A stretch of DNA of 64,000 bases from Bradyrhizobium guangdongense. GTDB taxonomy: Bacteria; Pseudomonadota; Alphaproteobacteria; Rhizobiales; Xanthobacteraceae. Numbering within the stretch: position 1 is the stretch's first letter; every line of letters begins with the position of its first letter. Positions 20,966 through 30,523 of this stretch are shown piece by piece. The stretch lies in NCBI RefSeq assembly GCF_004114975.1, contig NZ_CP030052.1, positions 186,001-250,000 on the forward strand. Reading direction: 5' to 3'. Under the pieces are notes generated by a model. It saw nothing but the letters and a program-made list of their open reading frames with translations, made no database searches and was not told the origin of the DNA. The translations under genes were made by a program, and so were the position numbers.

Positions 20966-21826
20966 TCAGTCGGGTGGGATCACCCTGACGGAGAGTCCAT
21001 CGAATGGGCTGGTCGTGCGGGCGAGCAGGTTGGTCGCAACCTGAGCGTAGCGCGCGGTCGATCCCAGGTCGGCATGTCCGAGCAGAACTTGAATGATGCG
21101 AATGTCGATCCCGCTTTCCAGGAGATGGGTCGCAAACGAGTGCCGGAGCGTATGGACAGTAATCGGCTTGGCAAGCCGAGCGCGGCGGCGGGCGGCGCGG
21201 CAGGCCGCCTGGACGCAGCGGACGCTGACATGTTCACTTGGGTCTTGGCCTGGAAATAGCCACAGCCCCGGTCGGGCTCGCATCCAGTACGTACGCAGAA
21301 TCTCCAGCAGTCGCGGAGAAAGCATCGCGTAACGATCCCTGCCGCCCTTACCGTTCTCGATGTGGATCAACATTCGCTTGCTGTCGATCGAGCTCACCTT
21401 CAGGCGGACGACTTCACTAACCCGTAAGCCAGCCGCATAAGCCGTCGCCAGCACGACGCGATTGCGCACCCCTGTAACCGCGTCCAGGAAGCGCTCGATC
21501 TCTTCGGCACTAAGCACGAGCGGGAGCTTGTCGGGCTTCTGGCCACCAATGATCCGCTCGAATGCCTCCGTCTGCCCGAGTGTGACGCCGTAGAAGAACC
21601 GCAGCGCGCAGGCCACCTGATTGATGTGGGACCACGAGCGCTTTTGGCCGATGAGATGTAGTTGGTAGGCGCGGACCTGCTCGAAACTCAACCGGTCCGG
21701 GGCATAGCCGAAATGGCGGCTAAACTTTGCGATCGCATAGATATAGGATTGTTGAGTCGACGGCGACAGATTGCGGACCGTCATGTCCTCGATCATGCGC
21801 TGCCGAAGAGGGCTCATCGTAGCCAT
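20966..21826 (-). CDS. Tyrosine recombinase/integrase of the IS91-like element
   Basis: 286 residues from ATG 21826, chosen because CAGGAGA lies 5 bp upstream; a longer open frame to 21868 lacks such a site. N-terminal SAM-like core-binding domain (RNLSPSTQQSYIYAIAKFSRHFG), then the catalytic domain with Arg in YAAGLRVSEVVRL, HTLRHSFATHLLESG (H-x-x-R), LGHADLGSTARYAQV with the second His and the Tyr nucleophile. All active-site residues are present. Integrases paired with IS91-type transposases are a known arrangement; the pair is intact. Confidence 0.88.
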   Translation of the reverse strand: MATMSPLRQRMIEDMTVRNLSPSTQQSYIYAIAKFSRHFGYAPDRLSFEQVRAYQLHLIGQKRSWSHINQVACALRFFYGVTLGQTEAFERIIGGQKPDKLPLVLSAEEIERFLDAVTGVRNRVVLATAYAAGLRVSEVVRLKVSSIDSKRMLIHIENGKGGRDRYAMLSPRLLEILRTYWMRARPGLWLFPGQDPSEHVSVRCVQAACRAARRRARLAKPITVHTLRHSFATHLLESGIDIRIIQVLLGHADLGSTARYAQVATNLLARTTSPFDGLSVRVIPPD

Positions 21827-21938
21827 CTGGGTCTCCTGTCTTGAGAGGGGTGGTGCGAAGACCAACATCCTCTCAGACAGGACACCTCAGTTCAGCAGGT
21901 TTGCCCCCTACTGCCGCGTAGCGGGTTCGTTCAATCAG

Positions 21939-21971
21939 TGGCCGGCTTGCATCGGATTACGCATGCTGGGG
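21939..21971 (-). repeat. IS21 outer left end with 7-bp target duplication copy
   Basis: Reading minus strand, TGCGTAATCCGATGCAAG... is the outer IS21 terminus; the right terminus at 30626, read inward, is TGCGTATTCCGACG. Just outside, this end has TGCTGGG (21965-21971) and the right end CCCAGCA (30627-30633), which are reverse complements. They would be a 7-bp direct target duplication if 18366-29069 were flipped back. Confidence 0.8.
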
Positions 21972-22100
21972 CCGGCAGCCATGGCGACGGGCGACGTCTG
22001 TGACAACCGCCCCCAGCTCGAGGCTTTCCGCGGCAATCTGTGCCTTCAATTCATCCGGCCACCGCTTGCGACCTGCGCCAGCGAACACTTCAATACGCGG
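21965..22100 (-). pseudogene. tnpA: IS66 tnpA, N-terminal part (rest at 30623)
   Basis: Reads RIEVFAGAGRKRWPDELKA then QIAAESLELGAVVTDVARRHGCRPQ, the TnpA helix-turn-helix, cut by the IS21 end. The rest of a TnpA of this type (QQVHDWRRRARLGQLVLP) begins right behind the IS21 right end at 30623 on the opposite strand. The element's outer end is probably near 22116 (ATAAGACGACC). Confidence 0.75.
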
Positions 22101-22254
22101 TGACAACGGTCGTCTTATGGTAAGCGCGAATTTCTCCGCACCTTTTGCTTTTGAGTGCCGTGATGCATGAGGTGTCCACCAAAATAGGTGGACACTGAAC
22201 CTCCTCCGAATGAGTGGACACCTGTAGTAGGCTCGTTGAGCCCGGAGGTGTCGA

Positions 22255-22566
22255 ATGGAACGTCAACGTCGGTCGTTTACCGAGGATTACAAGCGTCGGG
22301 CCGCCGAACTGGTCGCGTCGAGCGGTCGCTCGATCGGGTCGGTTGCTAAGGAGCTCGGTCTGCGGGATTCGGTGCTGCGACGGTGGGTAGATAAGCTCCG
22401 GCAGGAGCCGGGATCGGCGGCGTGGCGACCCACCACGCAGGCGACGCCGATGCCGGCGGACCAGGCTTCGGAGATCGCCCGCCTACGTCAGGAGAACGAA
22501 CGGCTGCGCATGGAGCGCGACATTTTAAAAAACTGTCCAGCGTCGTGGCGCGCCTGCGCGGAATAG
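22255..22566 (+). CDS. IS3-family OrfA, C-terminus altered
   Basis: About 103 residues. FTEDYKRRAAELVASSGRSIGSVAKELGLRDSVLRRWVDKL is the OrfA helix-turn-helix; the leucine-zipper region ASEIARLRQENERLRMERDILK follows. Normally the frame continues to the frameshift signal for OrfAB; here it is cut after ILK by the inserted IS110, and the last residues (NCPASWRACAE) come from the insert. Confidence 0.75.
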   Translation: MERQRRSFTEDYKRRAAELVASSGRSIGSVAKELGLRDSVLRRWVDKLRQEPGSAAWRPTTQATPMPADQASEIARLRQENERLRMERDILKNCPASWRACAE

Positions 22567-22766
22567 AAACAGCCTTGTGCTATCCTTTAGCTCGGAGGGT
22601 AGCGGCCGTCAGCTTATTGGAGGCGCTGTCCCCGTTAAAAAACGTGGTCCATGGGCGCATGCGGACTTGAGAGTGGTGACGCCGTTTCGACGGCGATCCC
22701 GATTAGGAAGATGACAAATTGGCATAGCCCTGACCCTCCAGCCCATCATCGGACGGAGGAGTTGCG

Positions 22767-24133
22767 ATGCCTAACAGGACAACCGACCGCGGCCCGGACC
22801 TAAAGCTGGTCAACCTCGGCGCGGCCCTATCGATATCGGATCAAAGATGCACATGGCCGCGGTAAACCCGGCCTGCACCGACAAGCCAGTGCGTGCATTC
22901 GGCACATTCACGCAAGACCTGCATGAACTGGCGGACTGGTTCAAGATGTGCGGCGTGACCAGTGTCGCGATGGAATCCACTGGGGTCTATTGGATCCCAG
23001 TCTACGAGATCTTAGAACAGCGCGGGTTTGAGGTCATTCTGGTCAACGCGCGGTACGCCAAGAATGTACCTGGCCGTAAAACCGATCTCAGCGATGCCGC
23101 TTGGTTACGCCAGCTCCACTCCTATGGCCTGTTACGGGGCAGCTTCCGACCCGATGCCGAGATCGCAACGTTGCGAGCCTATCTACGCCAGCGCGAGCGG
23201 CTCGTGGAATATGCTGCCGCCCATATCCAACATATGCAAAAGGCTCTGATGGAGATGAACCTGCAGCTCCATCATGTTGTGTCGGATATCACCGGCGCGA
23301 CCGGCATGCGGATTATCCGAGCCATTGTTGCAGGCGAACGCAATCCCGACGTCCCGGCAACCTATCGGGACGTGCGCTGCCACTCATCGATCGAGACGAT
23401 CCGCGCAGCGCTCGTAGGCAATGACCGCCACGAACATGTTTTCGCGTTAGCTCAATCACTGGAGCTCTACGACGTTTATCAGGCAAAGATGCTCGACTGT
23501 GATCGCAAGCTCGAAGTCCTGATCAGTGCATTGAACACCAAAGGAGCAAGACCGGTCGGAAACCTAGCCAAGCCGCGCGTAAAGACCAAGCAGGTCAACA
23601 CCCCCACCTTCGATGTCAGGACCGCACTGTACAGAGTGCGGGGCGTCGATTTGACTGAGATCCACGGGTTGGGTCCGTCGCTCGCATTGAAGCTCATTGG
23701 CGAGTGCGGTATCGATCTAACGGCATGGCCGAGCGCCAAACACTTCACTTCCTGGCTCTGCCTCGCACCCGGCAACAAGATCTCCGGCGGCAAGGTGCTG
23801 TCTTCGCGCACACGGAGATCTTCAAGTCGCGCAGCTGCGTTGTTGCGTTTGGCAGCCACAACCGTGGGGCGGAGCGAGACAGCGCTGGGAGCATTCTATC
23901 GCCGGTTGTCAGCACGTGCGGGTAAATCGAAGGCGGTGACGGCGACGGCTCGCAAGATTGCGGTTTTATTCTACAACACACTCCGGCACGGCATGAGCTA
24001 CAAGGATCCTGGCGCCGACCAATATGAGCAGCAATATCGTAGCCGCGTCCTCGCCAACCTACAGCGCCGGGCGAAATCGCTAGGCTTCGTGTTGCAGGCC
24101 ATCCCGGGCGACGCCAATCCGGCTGTTTCTTAG
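22767..24133 (+). pseudogene. IS110-family transposase, frameshift at the first catalytic Asp
   Basis: The usual start is ATG 22767 (MPNRTTDRGPDLKLVN), but near 22829 one base is lost, so the conserved IDIGSKMHMAAV region (first Asp of the DEDD site) is in another frame. The remaining frame opens at ATG 22847 and runs 428 residues with E in MESTGVYW, D in KTDLSDAAWLRQL and the C-terminal domain (GLGPSLALKLIGECG; CLAPGNKISGGK). A protein from 22847 would lack the first catalytic Asp. Confidence 0.75.
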
Positions 24134-24166
24134 GAAGTCGATCGCGATCTTCGTCGGAACCCGGAC

Positions 24167-24834
24167 ATGAGCTTCCGCTTCATCGAAGACCATCGCGAGA
24201 CCTATCCGGTCCGCCTGATGTGCGCCGTGCTCGAGGTCTCGCCGGCCGGCTATTACGCCCGGCGCGAGCGCCCGGTGAGCGAGCGGGCAAAATCAAATGC
24301 CACGCTCCGGGCAGCGATCCGGCTGGTCCATCAAGACAGCAGCGGACGCTACGGCAGCCCCCGCGTCCATGCCGCCCTGCGGGCGCAGGGCCGTGGTCCC
24401 AGTCGCGGTCGAATTGAACGGATGATGCGTCGGTACGGTATTCGCGCCATCATGGCACCGCCGCGCCGTGTGCGCACCACCGACAGCCGCCACGGTCTGC
24501 CGATCGCACCGAACCTGATCGCGCGGGACTTCACCGCGGAAGACCCGAACCGGGTCTGGCTCGCCGATATCACCTATATTCCGACCGCTGAAGGTTGGCT
24601 GTATCTGGCGGCCGTCATGGACCTGTTCAGCCGAAAGATCGTCGGCTGGGCCATGCGGGATCATATGCAGGTCGAACTTGCATCTGCCGCCCTGACGATG
24701 GCGATCCAGCAGCAACTCGCGCTCAAGTCCAGAGCGATATCTTCGCCTTCATCGAGGGCTTCTACAACCGAACCAGGCTCCATTCCGCCATCGGATATAT
24801 CCCCCCGATCGAAATGGAGCTAAAAGCCGCTTAA
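24167..24834 (+). pseudogene. IS3-family OrfB with core deletion
   Basis: MSFRFIEDHRETYPVRLMCAV opens the usual OrfB. The HTH_21 region SSGRYGSPRVHAALRAQG and first Asp motif VWLADITYIPT are intact. After MAIQQQLA about 60 residues are missing, including the second Asp and the Glu, and the frame shifts; the true C-terminus (SDIFAFIEGFYNRTRLHSAIGY) is read in another frame to 24834. Dead. Confidence 0.8.
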
Positions 24835-24854
24835 CCCGTCCACTTTTTCGAGGG

Positions 24855-25146
24855 AAGATCAGGATCGCTTATTATGGGCAATACACCCGCTCAGCGCTTT
24901 ATCCGTTGGCGCGCTACATCAACCAGACGTTAGGTATTTGGTTGAAGCGAAAGTACAAGCGCTTCCATCACCGTTTAGGACGCGCGCGTCTCTTCCTGGA
25001 GAAGATCGTGCGTGAGAACCGCAGGCTCTTTGTGCATTGGCAACTCGGCGGTGGCGGCAAGCTTGCCTGATGGGAGCCGGGTGAGGCGAGAGTCTCACGC
25101 CCGGTTCTGCGAGAGGCTGGAGGTGAAATCCCTCCGGCCTACTCAC
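24855..25146 (+). mobile_element. Group II intron, 3' end only
   Basis: Holds the maturase C-terminus (IRIAYYGQYTRSALYPLARYIN to a TGA at 25068-25070), domain V (25074-25107: GAGCCGGGTGAGGCGAGAG pairing with TCTCACGCCCGGTTC) and a domain VI stem (about 25111-25140). The intron ends near 25146 where IS66 tnpC sequence (CCACCATCCGG) begins. All upstream parts were lost, the break coinciding with the IS3 right end. This intron differs from the one at 1.16-4.90 kb. Confidence 0.8.
25074..25107 (+). ncRNA. Group II intron domain V
   Basis: A 34-nt hairpin with the 5' AGC triad, GAGA-type loop and a bulge in the 3' arm, directly after the maturase stop. Matches the bacterial domain V pattern well. 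Confidence 0.8.
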
Positions 25147-25148
25147 CC

Positions 25149-26007
25149 CACCATCCGGATCCTGGCGAAGGGCAAATGCACGACCGGCCGGATCTGGACG
25201 TATGTGCGGGATGACCGGCCGTTCGCCGGGCCTGCGCCGCCGGCGGCGGTCTATTATGCCTCGGGCAACCGACGGGGCGAACATCCTCAGAGGCATCTGG
25301 CCGCCTTCGCCGGCATTCTGCAGGCGGATTGCTATGGCGGCTTCGAGCCGTTGTTCGATCCAAAAAGGAAAGCAATGCCGATCACTCCGGCATTTTGCCT
25401 GGCCCATGCGCGGCGGGGATTCTTCGAGCTGGCTGACATCGAGAAAGCCGCCCGGGAAGGCAAGGGCAAACCGGTCTCCCCGATCGCGCTGGAGGCGGTC
25501 AGGCGTCTTGACGCCCTGTTCGAGATCGAGCGCGCCATCAACGGCCGTGGTGCCGACGAGCGGCGTGCTGTGCGCCAGGAGCGGAGCAAGCCGCTGCTCG
25601 ACGACATGCACGCCTGGCTGCTCCGCGAGCGAGAAAGCCTCTCCCGCTCCGCCGAGGTCCTGAAGCCCATGAACTACATGCTCAAGCGCTGGGACGGCTT
25701 CGTCCGCTTCCTCGACGATGGCAGGATCTGCTTGATCAACAATTGCGCTGAGCGTGCATTGAGAGGCATTGCCTTGGGAAGGCGCAACTGGACCTTCGCT
25801 GGCAGCCAACGTGGCGCCGACCGTGCCGCTATCATGCTGACGATGATCACGACCTGTCGCCTCAACGACGTCGATCCCAAGGCTTGGCTCGCCGACGTCC
25901 TCGCCCGGATCGCCGATCTTCCCACCTCGCGTCTGCGCGAACTGCTGCCCTGGGAATGGAAGCTCCTTCACCAAGCCGGCAAGTCCGCCGATCAGCAAGC
26001 CGCCTGA
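25149..26007 (+). pseudogene. tnpC: IS66 tnpC, C-terminal two thirds (3' exon after intron)
   Basis: Open from the intron junction: TIRILAKGKCTTGR, DDRPFAGPAPPAAVYY, second catalytic region GILQADCYGGFE, LAHARRGFFELADIE, then INNCAERALRGIALGRRNWTFAGS with the catalytic Glu, to the stop at 26007. The N-terminal part is not adjacent, so it is a fragment, although the coding part is undamaged. Very similar to the copy at 4900-5832. Confidence 0.85.
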
Positions 26008-26128
26008 CCTTCACGCAACGCCATCGTAGAACTCGCCGTGCTCGCGCGCATGCGTCAATCAGGCGGCCTTCGTCGTATGCGTACGCTCCTCAAGCGGTGG
26101 AATTGGTGAAAGCTCCTGTCGCGGCTTA

Positions 26129-26712
26129 GCCCCGGCGGATACCGACAGGCTTGGCACCACGATCGATGATTTCGGCGCGAAAGCCGTCGCCGTCGTACCC
26201 TTTGTCACCAATGAGGGCAGACATCGGTGGCGCGAGTTCCAAAAGGGCCGGCGCTGCGGCTATATCTGCATCCTGGCCTGGAGTGAGATGAAATGCGCAA
26301 GGTCTGCAGTCAGGGTCGCTCAGCGCATGGATTTTCGTGGTCCGCCCACCGCGCGAGTGGCCGATCGCTTGTTCATGCTCCCCCCCTTTTCCGCCGCTCG
26401 CCGAGCGATGCGCTTGATCGAGGTGGAGTCGATGGATAAAGTCACGCCGTCCTTGCCACAGCGGGCGAGCGCTTCAAAGATCGCCTGCCAATGTCCACGC
26501 TTGGCCGAGCGATTGAACCGATTGTAGATCGTTGTGTAAGGACCGTAGTCGGGCGGACAATCGCGCCAGCGTGCGCCGCACTGAAGCATGTGAATGATAC
26601 CGCTGATGATGCGCCGATCGTCATCGCGCGCCGGGCCGGTCTGGTTCATCGGCAGATGCGGCTCTATCTGAGCCCACTGCTTGTCGTTAAGCCAAAACAG
26701 CCCTTTGCGCAT
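26129..26712 (-). pseudogene. IS5-family (IS427-type) transposase, truncated
   Basis: From 26712: LNDKQWAQIEPHLPMNQTGPARDDDRRIISGIIHML, then VTLSIDSTSIKRIARRAA. After a frame change near 26330 (many IS427 members fuse two frames by frameshifting) it continues HALSDPDCRPCAFHLTPGQDADI and LIGDKGYDGDGFRAEI, stopping at 26129. The C-terminal Glu region is absent, so it is truncated. The element's outer end (GGGTCTGTACC on the minus strand) is near 26775, immediately after the stop of the C45-type gene. Confidence 0.8.
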
Positions 26713-26777
26713 CGAAGTCCCCCGTGCCGAATCAACTCGGTGCGAGGGAATCAGAACCGGCTAATTAGGTACAGACC

Positions 26778-27872
26778 CTAAATCCAAAGATCAAATCGCT
26801 CAAGCGGCGCGCTGCACGGGGGTCCGTCAGTGGCGAACAAAACACGCTTGCTTAGATCCATAATGATGGCGGAAAGGGTACTATTCGGATACTGCGTATC
26901 CTGGTTCGGGTGACAGCAAATGGATGCCGGGTAAGAGAAATGGTCTTTGAGGCCCAACAAAATATGATCCACATCCACCTGCCCGAGCCTTGAGCGCAGA
27001 TGTCGACCAAAGCGACGGGACCGAAACGGACTGTCGGGCACAAAGCGCTCCCATTCTGAAGGTATTCGTGTTCCCGGCTCAAAATGATTTGCGTGTGAAA
27101 TTACCCCATCCTCAGGATAAATGTACCGTTTGTCATTGGGGGAGCTCTCAATGTTGATAATCTCGCCATCAGCATGGCCAATCAGGTAGTTCATAGAGAT
27201 GTTTCGATCAGCGCGGATAATCGCGCTTATCGCGCGGTCGAATGTCGGCGCCTGAAGGATGGACCGGCACCTCAGCTTAAACGGGGCGGTCATGAGTGCC
27301 GAGCCATCAATAGGCGAAACCAAGCTGTTGCAGACTAGCCCGATCCCAGCTTCATTCAGTCCCGCTATGGGGCCGGCGCAGCCTGCTTCGAAGATGCCCA
27401 GCCATTGCGGGTTAGCGGGCGTCACTACTTTGCCTACAAAAAGGGTGCCCCGAACTGCCGCTTGCCCATCGATCGTTTGCGCCAGCATTGTTGTATTTTG
27501 CGCGGTTACCTCGGGCATTAATCCGGCAGACGTGCAGCCATCCAAAATCCCATACGATAGATCGGCGGCTCGACGTGCCATCAGGCGTAGCCAAATCTCA
27601 TGCCGGACGTTAAGCATCACAACCGTATAGAGGGGCATAAAGGCAGCGTCGGCAATTCCCCTCAGCTCTTCAACGTAGTCGGGTCGTAGATCTTCAAGGA
27701 AGCGCAACCAACCAGTTGCTTCAGCTTGAATTTGCGCAAGATTAGTTCCGTTAGCGCAAAAGCGTTTTAAATAAAAGTCAGCATTGGCCGCGATTTCCGA
27801 TCGCATCAGCTCTCCTTGCTGCTGTCCCCTTTCGCGGGGTATCGCAGTAAAGACGGTAAGCTTAAGACTCAT
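26778..27872 (-). CDS. C45-type Ntn hydrolase / acyl-CoA:amine N-acyltransferase homologue
   Basis: 364 residues from ATG 27872, set by AAGGAGAT 8 bp upstream; the open frame runs further but lacks such a site. YGILDGCTSAGLMPE at about residues 107-121 matches the self-cleavage site of the peptidase C45 / isopenicillin-N acyltransferase family, where the chain is cut before the Cys (Cys113) to expose the N-terminal nucleophile. An alpha-beta-beta-alpha core is suggested by IAGLNEAGIGLVCNSLV and MNYLIGHADGEIINIESS. Family members hydrolyse or form amide bonds between acyl groups and amines. The substrate is unknown. It ends at an IS5 remnant; a GNAT-like gene lies 275 bp upstream on the same strand. 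Confidence 0.75.
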   Translation of the reverse strand: MSLKLTVFTAIPRERGQQQGELMRSEIAANADFYLKRFCANGTNLAQIQAEATGWLRFLEDLRPDYVEELRGIADAAFMPLYTVVMLNVRHEIWLRLMARRAADLSYGILDGCTSAGLMPEVTAQNTTMLAQTIDGQAAVRGTLFVGKVVTPANPQWLGIFEAGCAGPIAGLNEAGIGLVCNSLVSPIDGSALMTAPFKLRCRSILQAPTFDRAISAIIRADRNISMNYLIGHADGEIINIESSPNDKRYIYPEDGVISHANHFEPGTRIPSEWERFVPDSPFRSRRFGRHLRSRLGQVDVDHILLGLKDHFSYPASICCHPNQDTQYPNSTLSAIIMDLSKRVLFATDGPPCSAPLERFDLWI

Positions 27873-28147
27873 TGAAAGATCTCCTTGCATTGGTATGTCC
27901 GCTTCTACGCGGTGGGCGGAGCGACGCGATAACTCGGATCGAAGTCGTGAGCCTTGTACGGTGACCCGGATGGTGTATAGAGATCCGATGGAGAGGCTGC
28001 TGGTAGCTGAAGTGCTTGGCACGCTCATTAACTCACAAGCGTATGGCATCTAGTCTAGAGAGCGGCAATCGGTGGGGCGTTAGCTCAAGACCTTCGTCGC
28101 CGGTATTGTTCCGGCCCGCAGCCCGCAAATGCAACGACGTTAGACGA

Positions 28148-28828
28148 TCAGTTCAGGTCCGGCGTTACGTCTAACAATTGCTTAAGTTCATAGCCTGTCA
28201 TCCAGAACAGCCAATCGTTAGCGACGATATTCTCTTGCACCAGGTGAATGTCTGCTCCGCCTGGTTCATTGTGAACCGGATCATAGACGTTCTTATCCAA
28301 CGACCACCGCCCAGCTAGGCCACAGAGAAAGTCGGGAGCCCACATCGCAAGACTGACGCCACGCATAGTCCCCGTCATGATCTTGAGCAGGCCCGAGCCC
28401 CTGAAGTCGGGGCGGATCCAGATATCCCCGTGGTACACCACTTTACCTGTAATGCTGCGCGCCATCTGAGCAGTACAAACGCAGCGATCTTCAGGATGTG
28501 CATCTATCGTCGGATTCGCATAGAAGAACTTCAGCGTTTCGAGGTGTGCTGCAAGGGTGGTTTGCGACAGGTCATAGAAGCGCGCGGCCTCGACGAGCGC
28601 CACTTTGTTTTCCTTATCAAAACCCACAAGCCAATACCCTTCGCCCGTTCGAATCGGTGAGCGGTCTGGCCGAAAGATGGGATAAGTATTGGGTTTGTCT
28701 GCTAGCGAGGCTGTGATCGCGATGTACTCGTTGAAATCACACCCAATGGAAAGCCTGATGCCCATTTTCGCGGCCGCGTCATCGTAAACCTGGAGAAAGC
28801 GCAGCAAGGGATTCAAGGTGTATGTCAT
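28148..28828 (-). CDS. GNAT-like acyltransferase (putative)
   Basis: 226 residues from ATG 28828, with AGAGGA about 9 bp upstream. At residues 135-155 GDIWIRPDFRGSGLLKIMTGT resembles GNAT motif A, where an R-x-x-G-x-G/A loop binds the CoA pyrophosphate; the loop here is RGSGLL. The rest (YPIFRPDRSPIRTG, YWLVGFDKENKVALVEAARFYDL) is not recognised. No signal peptide. Same strand as the C45-type gene downstream, so they may be one unit. A role in acylating an amine together with the C45 enzyme is inference. Confidence 0.55.
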   Translation of the reverse strand: MTYTLNPLLRFLQVYDDAAAKMGIRLSIGCDFNEYIAITASLADKPNTYPIFRPDRSPIRTGEGYWLVGFDKENKVALVEAARFYDLSQTTLAAHLETLKFFYANPTIDAHPEDRCVCTAQMARSITGKVVYHGDIWIRPDFRGSGLLKIMTGTMRGVSLAMWAPDFLCGLAGRWSLDKNVYDPVHNEPGGADIHLVQENIVANDWLFWMTGYELKQLLDVTPDLN

Positions 28829-29068
28829 ATTTGTTAGTCCTCTGTGTGAGGCTGGTTGTATCCTTTTATCGATCCTCACTGCTCGGCCGCAAGAGATTCC
28901 TGCCTATCTACTCTTGTAGGGTGAGTGATCTAGGCCGACCGCTCGTAGCTAGGAAACGTTCTCTTCCTGGATTGCCTAAGGAAAACCATGCTGTGAAAGC
29001 GACGGCCGTGCGGACGGCATGTCCTATCGTTAGGAGCAATAGGATTGAGGCGACGCCGATCCTATGCC

Positions 29069-29719
29069 AGGATCATGCGTAAACTCGGCGTGAGCCGCAA
29101 CGAGCTGTTCGCACAGATCGACAAGCCGGCGCTCAACGCCCTGCCGCCGATGCCATATCAGTATGCCGAGTGGAAGAAGTGCCGAGTCGCGCCCGACTAT
29201 CACGTCGAGATCGCCGGTCACTACTACTCGGTGCCCTCGCGTCTGATCCGCGAAGAGCTCGAGGCGCGCGTCACCGACAGGACGGTCGAGATCCTGCACA
29301 AGGGCAGCCGGGTTGCCAGCCACGCCCGCTCTGACGTACCCCAATGCCACACCACGATCCCGGAGCACATGCCGAGCGCGCACCGGCGTTATGCCGAATG
29401 GACCCCGGCGCGGATCAAGCGAGAAGCCGCCAAGATCGGCCCTGCCACGATCGCTCTCGTCGAAGCAATCATGAAAGCCAAACCACACCCCGAGCAGGGC
29501 TTCCGGGCTTGTCTCGGCATTTTGCGGCTCGCGCGCAGCTACGGCTCGGCCCGCATCGAGGCCGCCTGCCAGCGTGGCAACGACATCGGCGCGACCACCT
29601 ACGGCTCGATCAAGTCGATCCTGCAGCACGGGCTCGATCGCGCCTACGCCAACGAGAGACCGCCAGACGGCCCACCGATCCGACACGGCAATATCCGCGG
29701 CACCGATTACTACCAGTGA
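29069..29719 (+). pseudogene. istA: IS21 istA, 3' half (partner of 18366-19256)
   Basis: Begins AGGATCATGCGT, reading RIMRKLGVSRNELFAQIDKPALNALP, the normal continuation of the half gene that stops after ADLND at 18366. It runs through EIAGHYYSVPSRLIREELEARVT, a C-terminal beta-barrel region, to GNIRGTDYYQ. The frame open upstream of 29069 is accidental. Followed by istB after 14 bp. Confidence 0.85.
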
Positions 29720-29733
29720 AGAAAGGAGAGACG

Positions 29734-30495
29734 ATGTTGACACATCCCACCCACGACCGCCTCGTCGCGCTCGGGCTTACCGGCATGGCGAAGGCCCTCG
29801 ACGAACAGCAGCGACAACCCGACATTGCCGCGCTGGCCTTCGAGGAGCGCCTCGCACTGCTCGTCGACCGTGAAGCGACCGAGCGCGAGAACAAGCGGCT
29901 GGTTGCTCGGTTGCGGTTCGCAAGTCTCCGGCAGAACGCCGTCGTCGAGGATATCGACATGAAGGCGCCGCGCGGGCTCGACAAGCCGCTGTTCCAAAAG
30001 CTCGTCGCTGGCGAGTGGATCGACCGGCATCAGAACCTGCTCATCATCGACCCGACCGGCGTCGGCAAGAGCTGGATTGCTTGCGCCTTGGGCCACAAGG
30101 CCTGCCGGGACAACCGCTCCGTGCTTTATCAACGGCTGCCGCGGCTGTTCGAGGCGCTCACTCTCGCGCGGGGCGACGGCCGCCACGCTCGCCTGCTCAG
30201 GACCCTGGCGCGCGTCGAGCTTCTGGTCCTCGACGACTGGGGACTTGCCCCGATGACTGCCGAGCAGCAACGCGACCTGTTGGAGATGATGGAGGATCGC
30301 CATGGCCGCGGCTCGACCTTGGTGACAAGCCAGCTCCCGGTCGAGCATTGGCACGAGCTCATCGGCAACCCAACCATTGCCGACGCTATCCTCGATCGCC
30401 TCGTACACAACGCCCACAGGCTCAATCTCAAGGGCGAGAGCCTGCGCAAAGCCGCCGCCAAGCGTCAGACGCTTGACGACGAGCCCGCCAACTGA
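29734..30495 (+). CDS. istB: IS21 IstB, AAA+ helper ATPase
   Basis: 253 residues from ATG 29734 with AAAGGAG upstream. N-terminal helical domain (RLVALGLTGMAKALDEQQ), Walker A in IDPTGVGKSWIACALG (the usual GPTGVGKS has Asp in place of the first Gly), Walker B LLVLDDWGL, and the sensor region STLVTSQLPVEHWHELI. IstB activates IstA and selects the target. The frame is intact, but its istA partner is split. Confidence 0.88.
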   Translation: MLTHPTHDRLVALGLTGMAKALDEQQRQPDIAALAFEERLALLVDREATERENKRLVARLRFASLRQNAVVEDIDMKAPRGLDKPLFQKLVAGEWIDRHQNLLIIDPTGVGKSWIACALGHKACRDNRSVLYQRLPRLFEALTLARGDGRHARLLRTLARVELLVLDDWGLAPMTAEQQRDLLEMMEDRHGRGSTLVTSQLPVEHWHELIGNPTIADAILDRLVHNAHRLNLKGESLRKAAAKRQTLDDEPAN

Positions 30496-30523
30496 CCTGA
30501 TGACGACGTCGTCGCGAGACCCC

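Larger units (their letters stand above)
19480..21936 (-). mobile_element. IS91-like element with tyrosine recombinase, nested in IS21
   Basis: Bounded by the inverted sequence ATTGAACGAAGCCGC (about 19480-19494) and GCGGGTTCGTTCAAT (21922-21936). It carries a zinc-finger HUH transposase and a phage-type integrase in one operon, plus a short overlapping ORF. IS91-type elements move by rolling circle and normally leave no target duplication, so the ends given are estimates from the inverted pair. It interrupts the left terminus of the IS21 whose outer end is at 21964. Confidence 0.65.
22212..24852 (+). mobile_element. IS3-family element interrupted by an IS110
   Basis: Left end carries AGTGGACACCTG near 22212 and the right end GTCCACTTTTTC near 24838-24850. 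It holds orfA (22255-22566), an IS110 block (about 22560-24135) and a deleted orfB. A second copy of the end motif (GGTGTCCACC...GGTGGACAC, 22171-22195) lies just outside. Boundaries are approximate. Confidence 0.6.

Noticed and set aside
28017..28032. TGGCACG-N4-TTAA on the plus strand as a sigma-54 promoter
   Set aside because: The -12 GC is missing and the nearby genes are on the minus strand.
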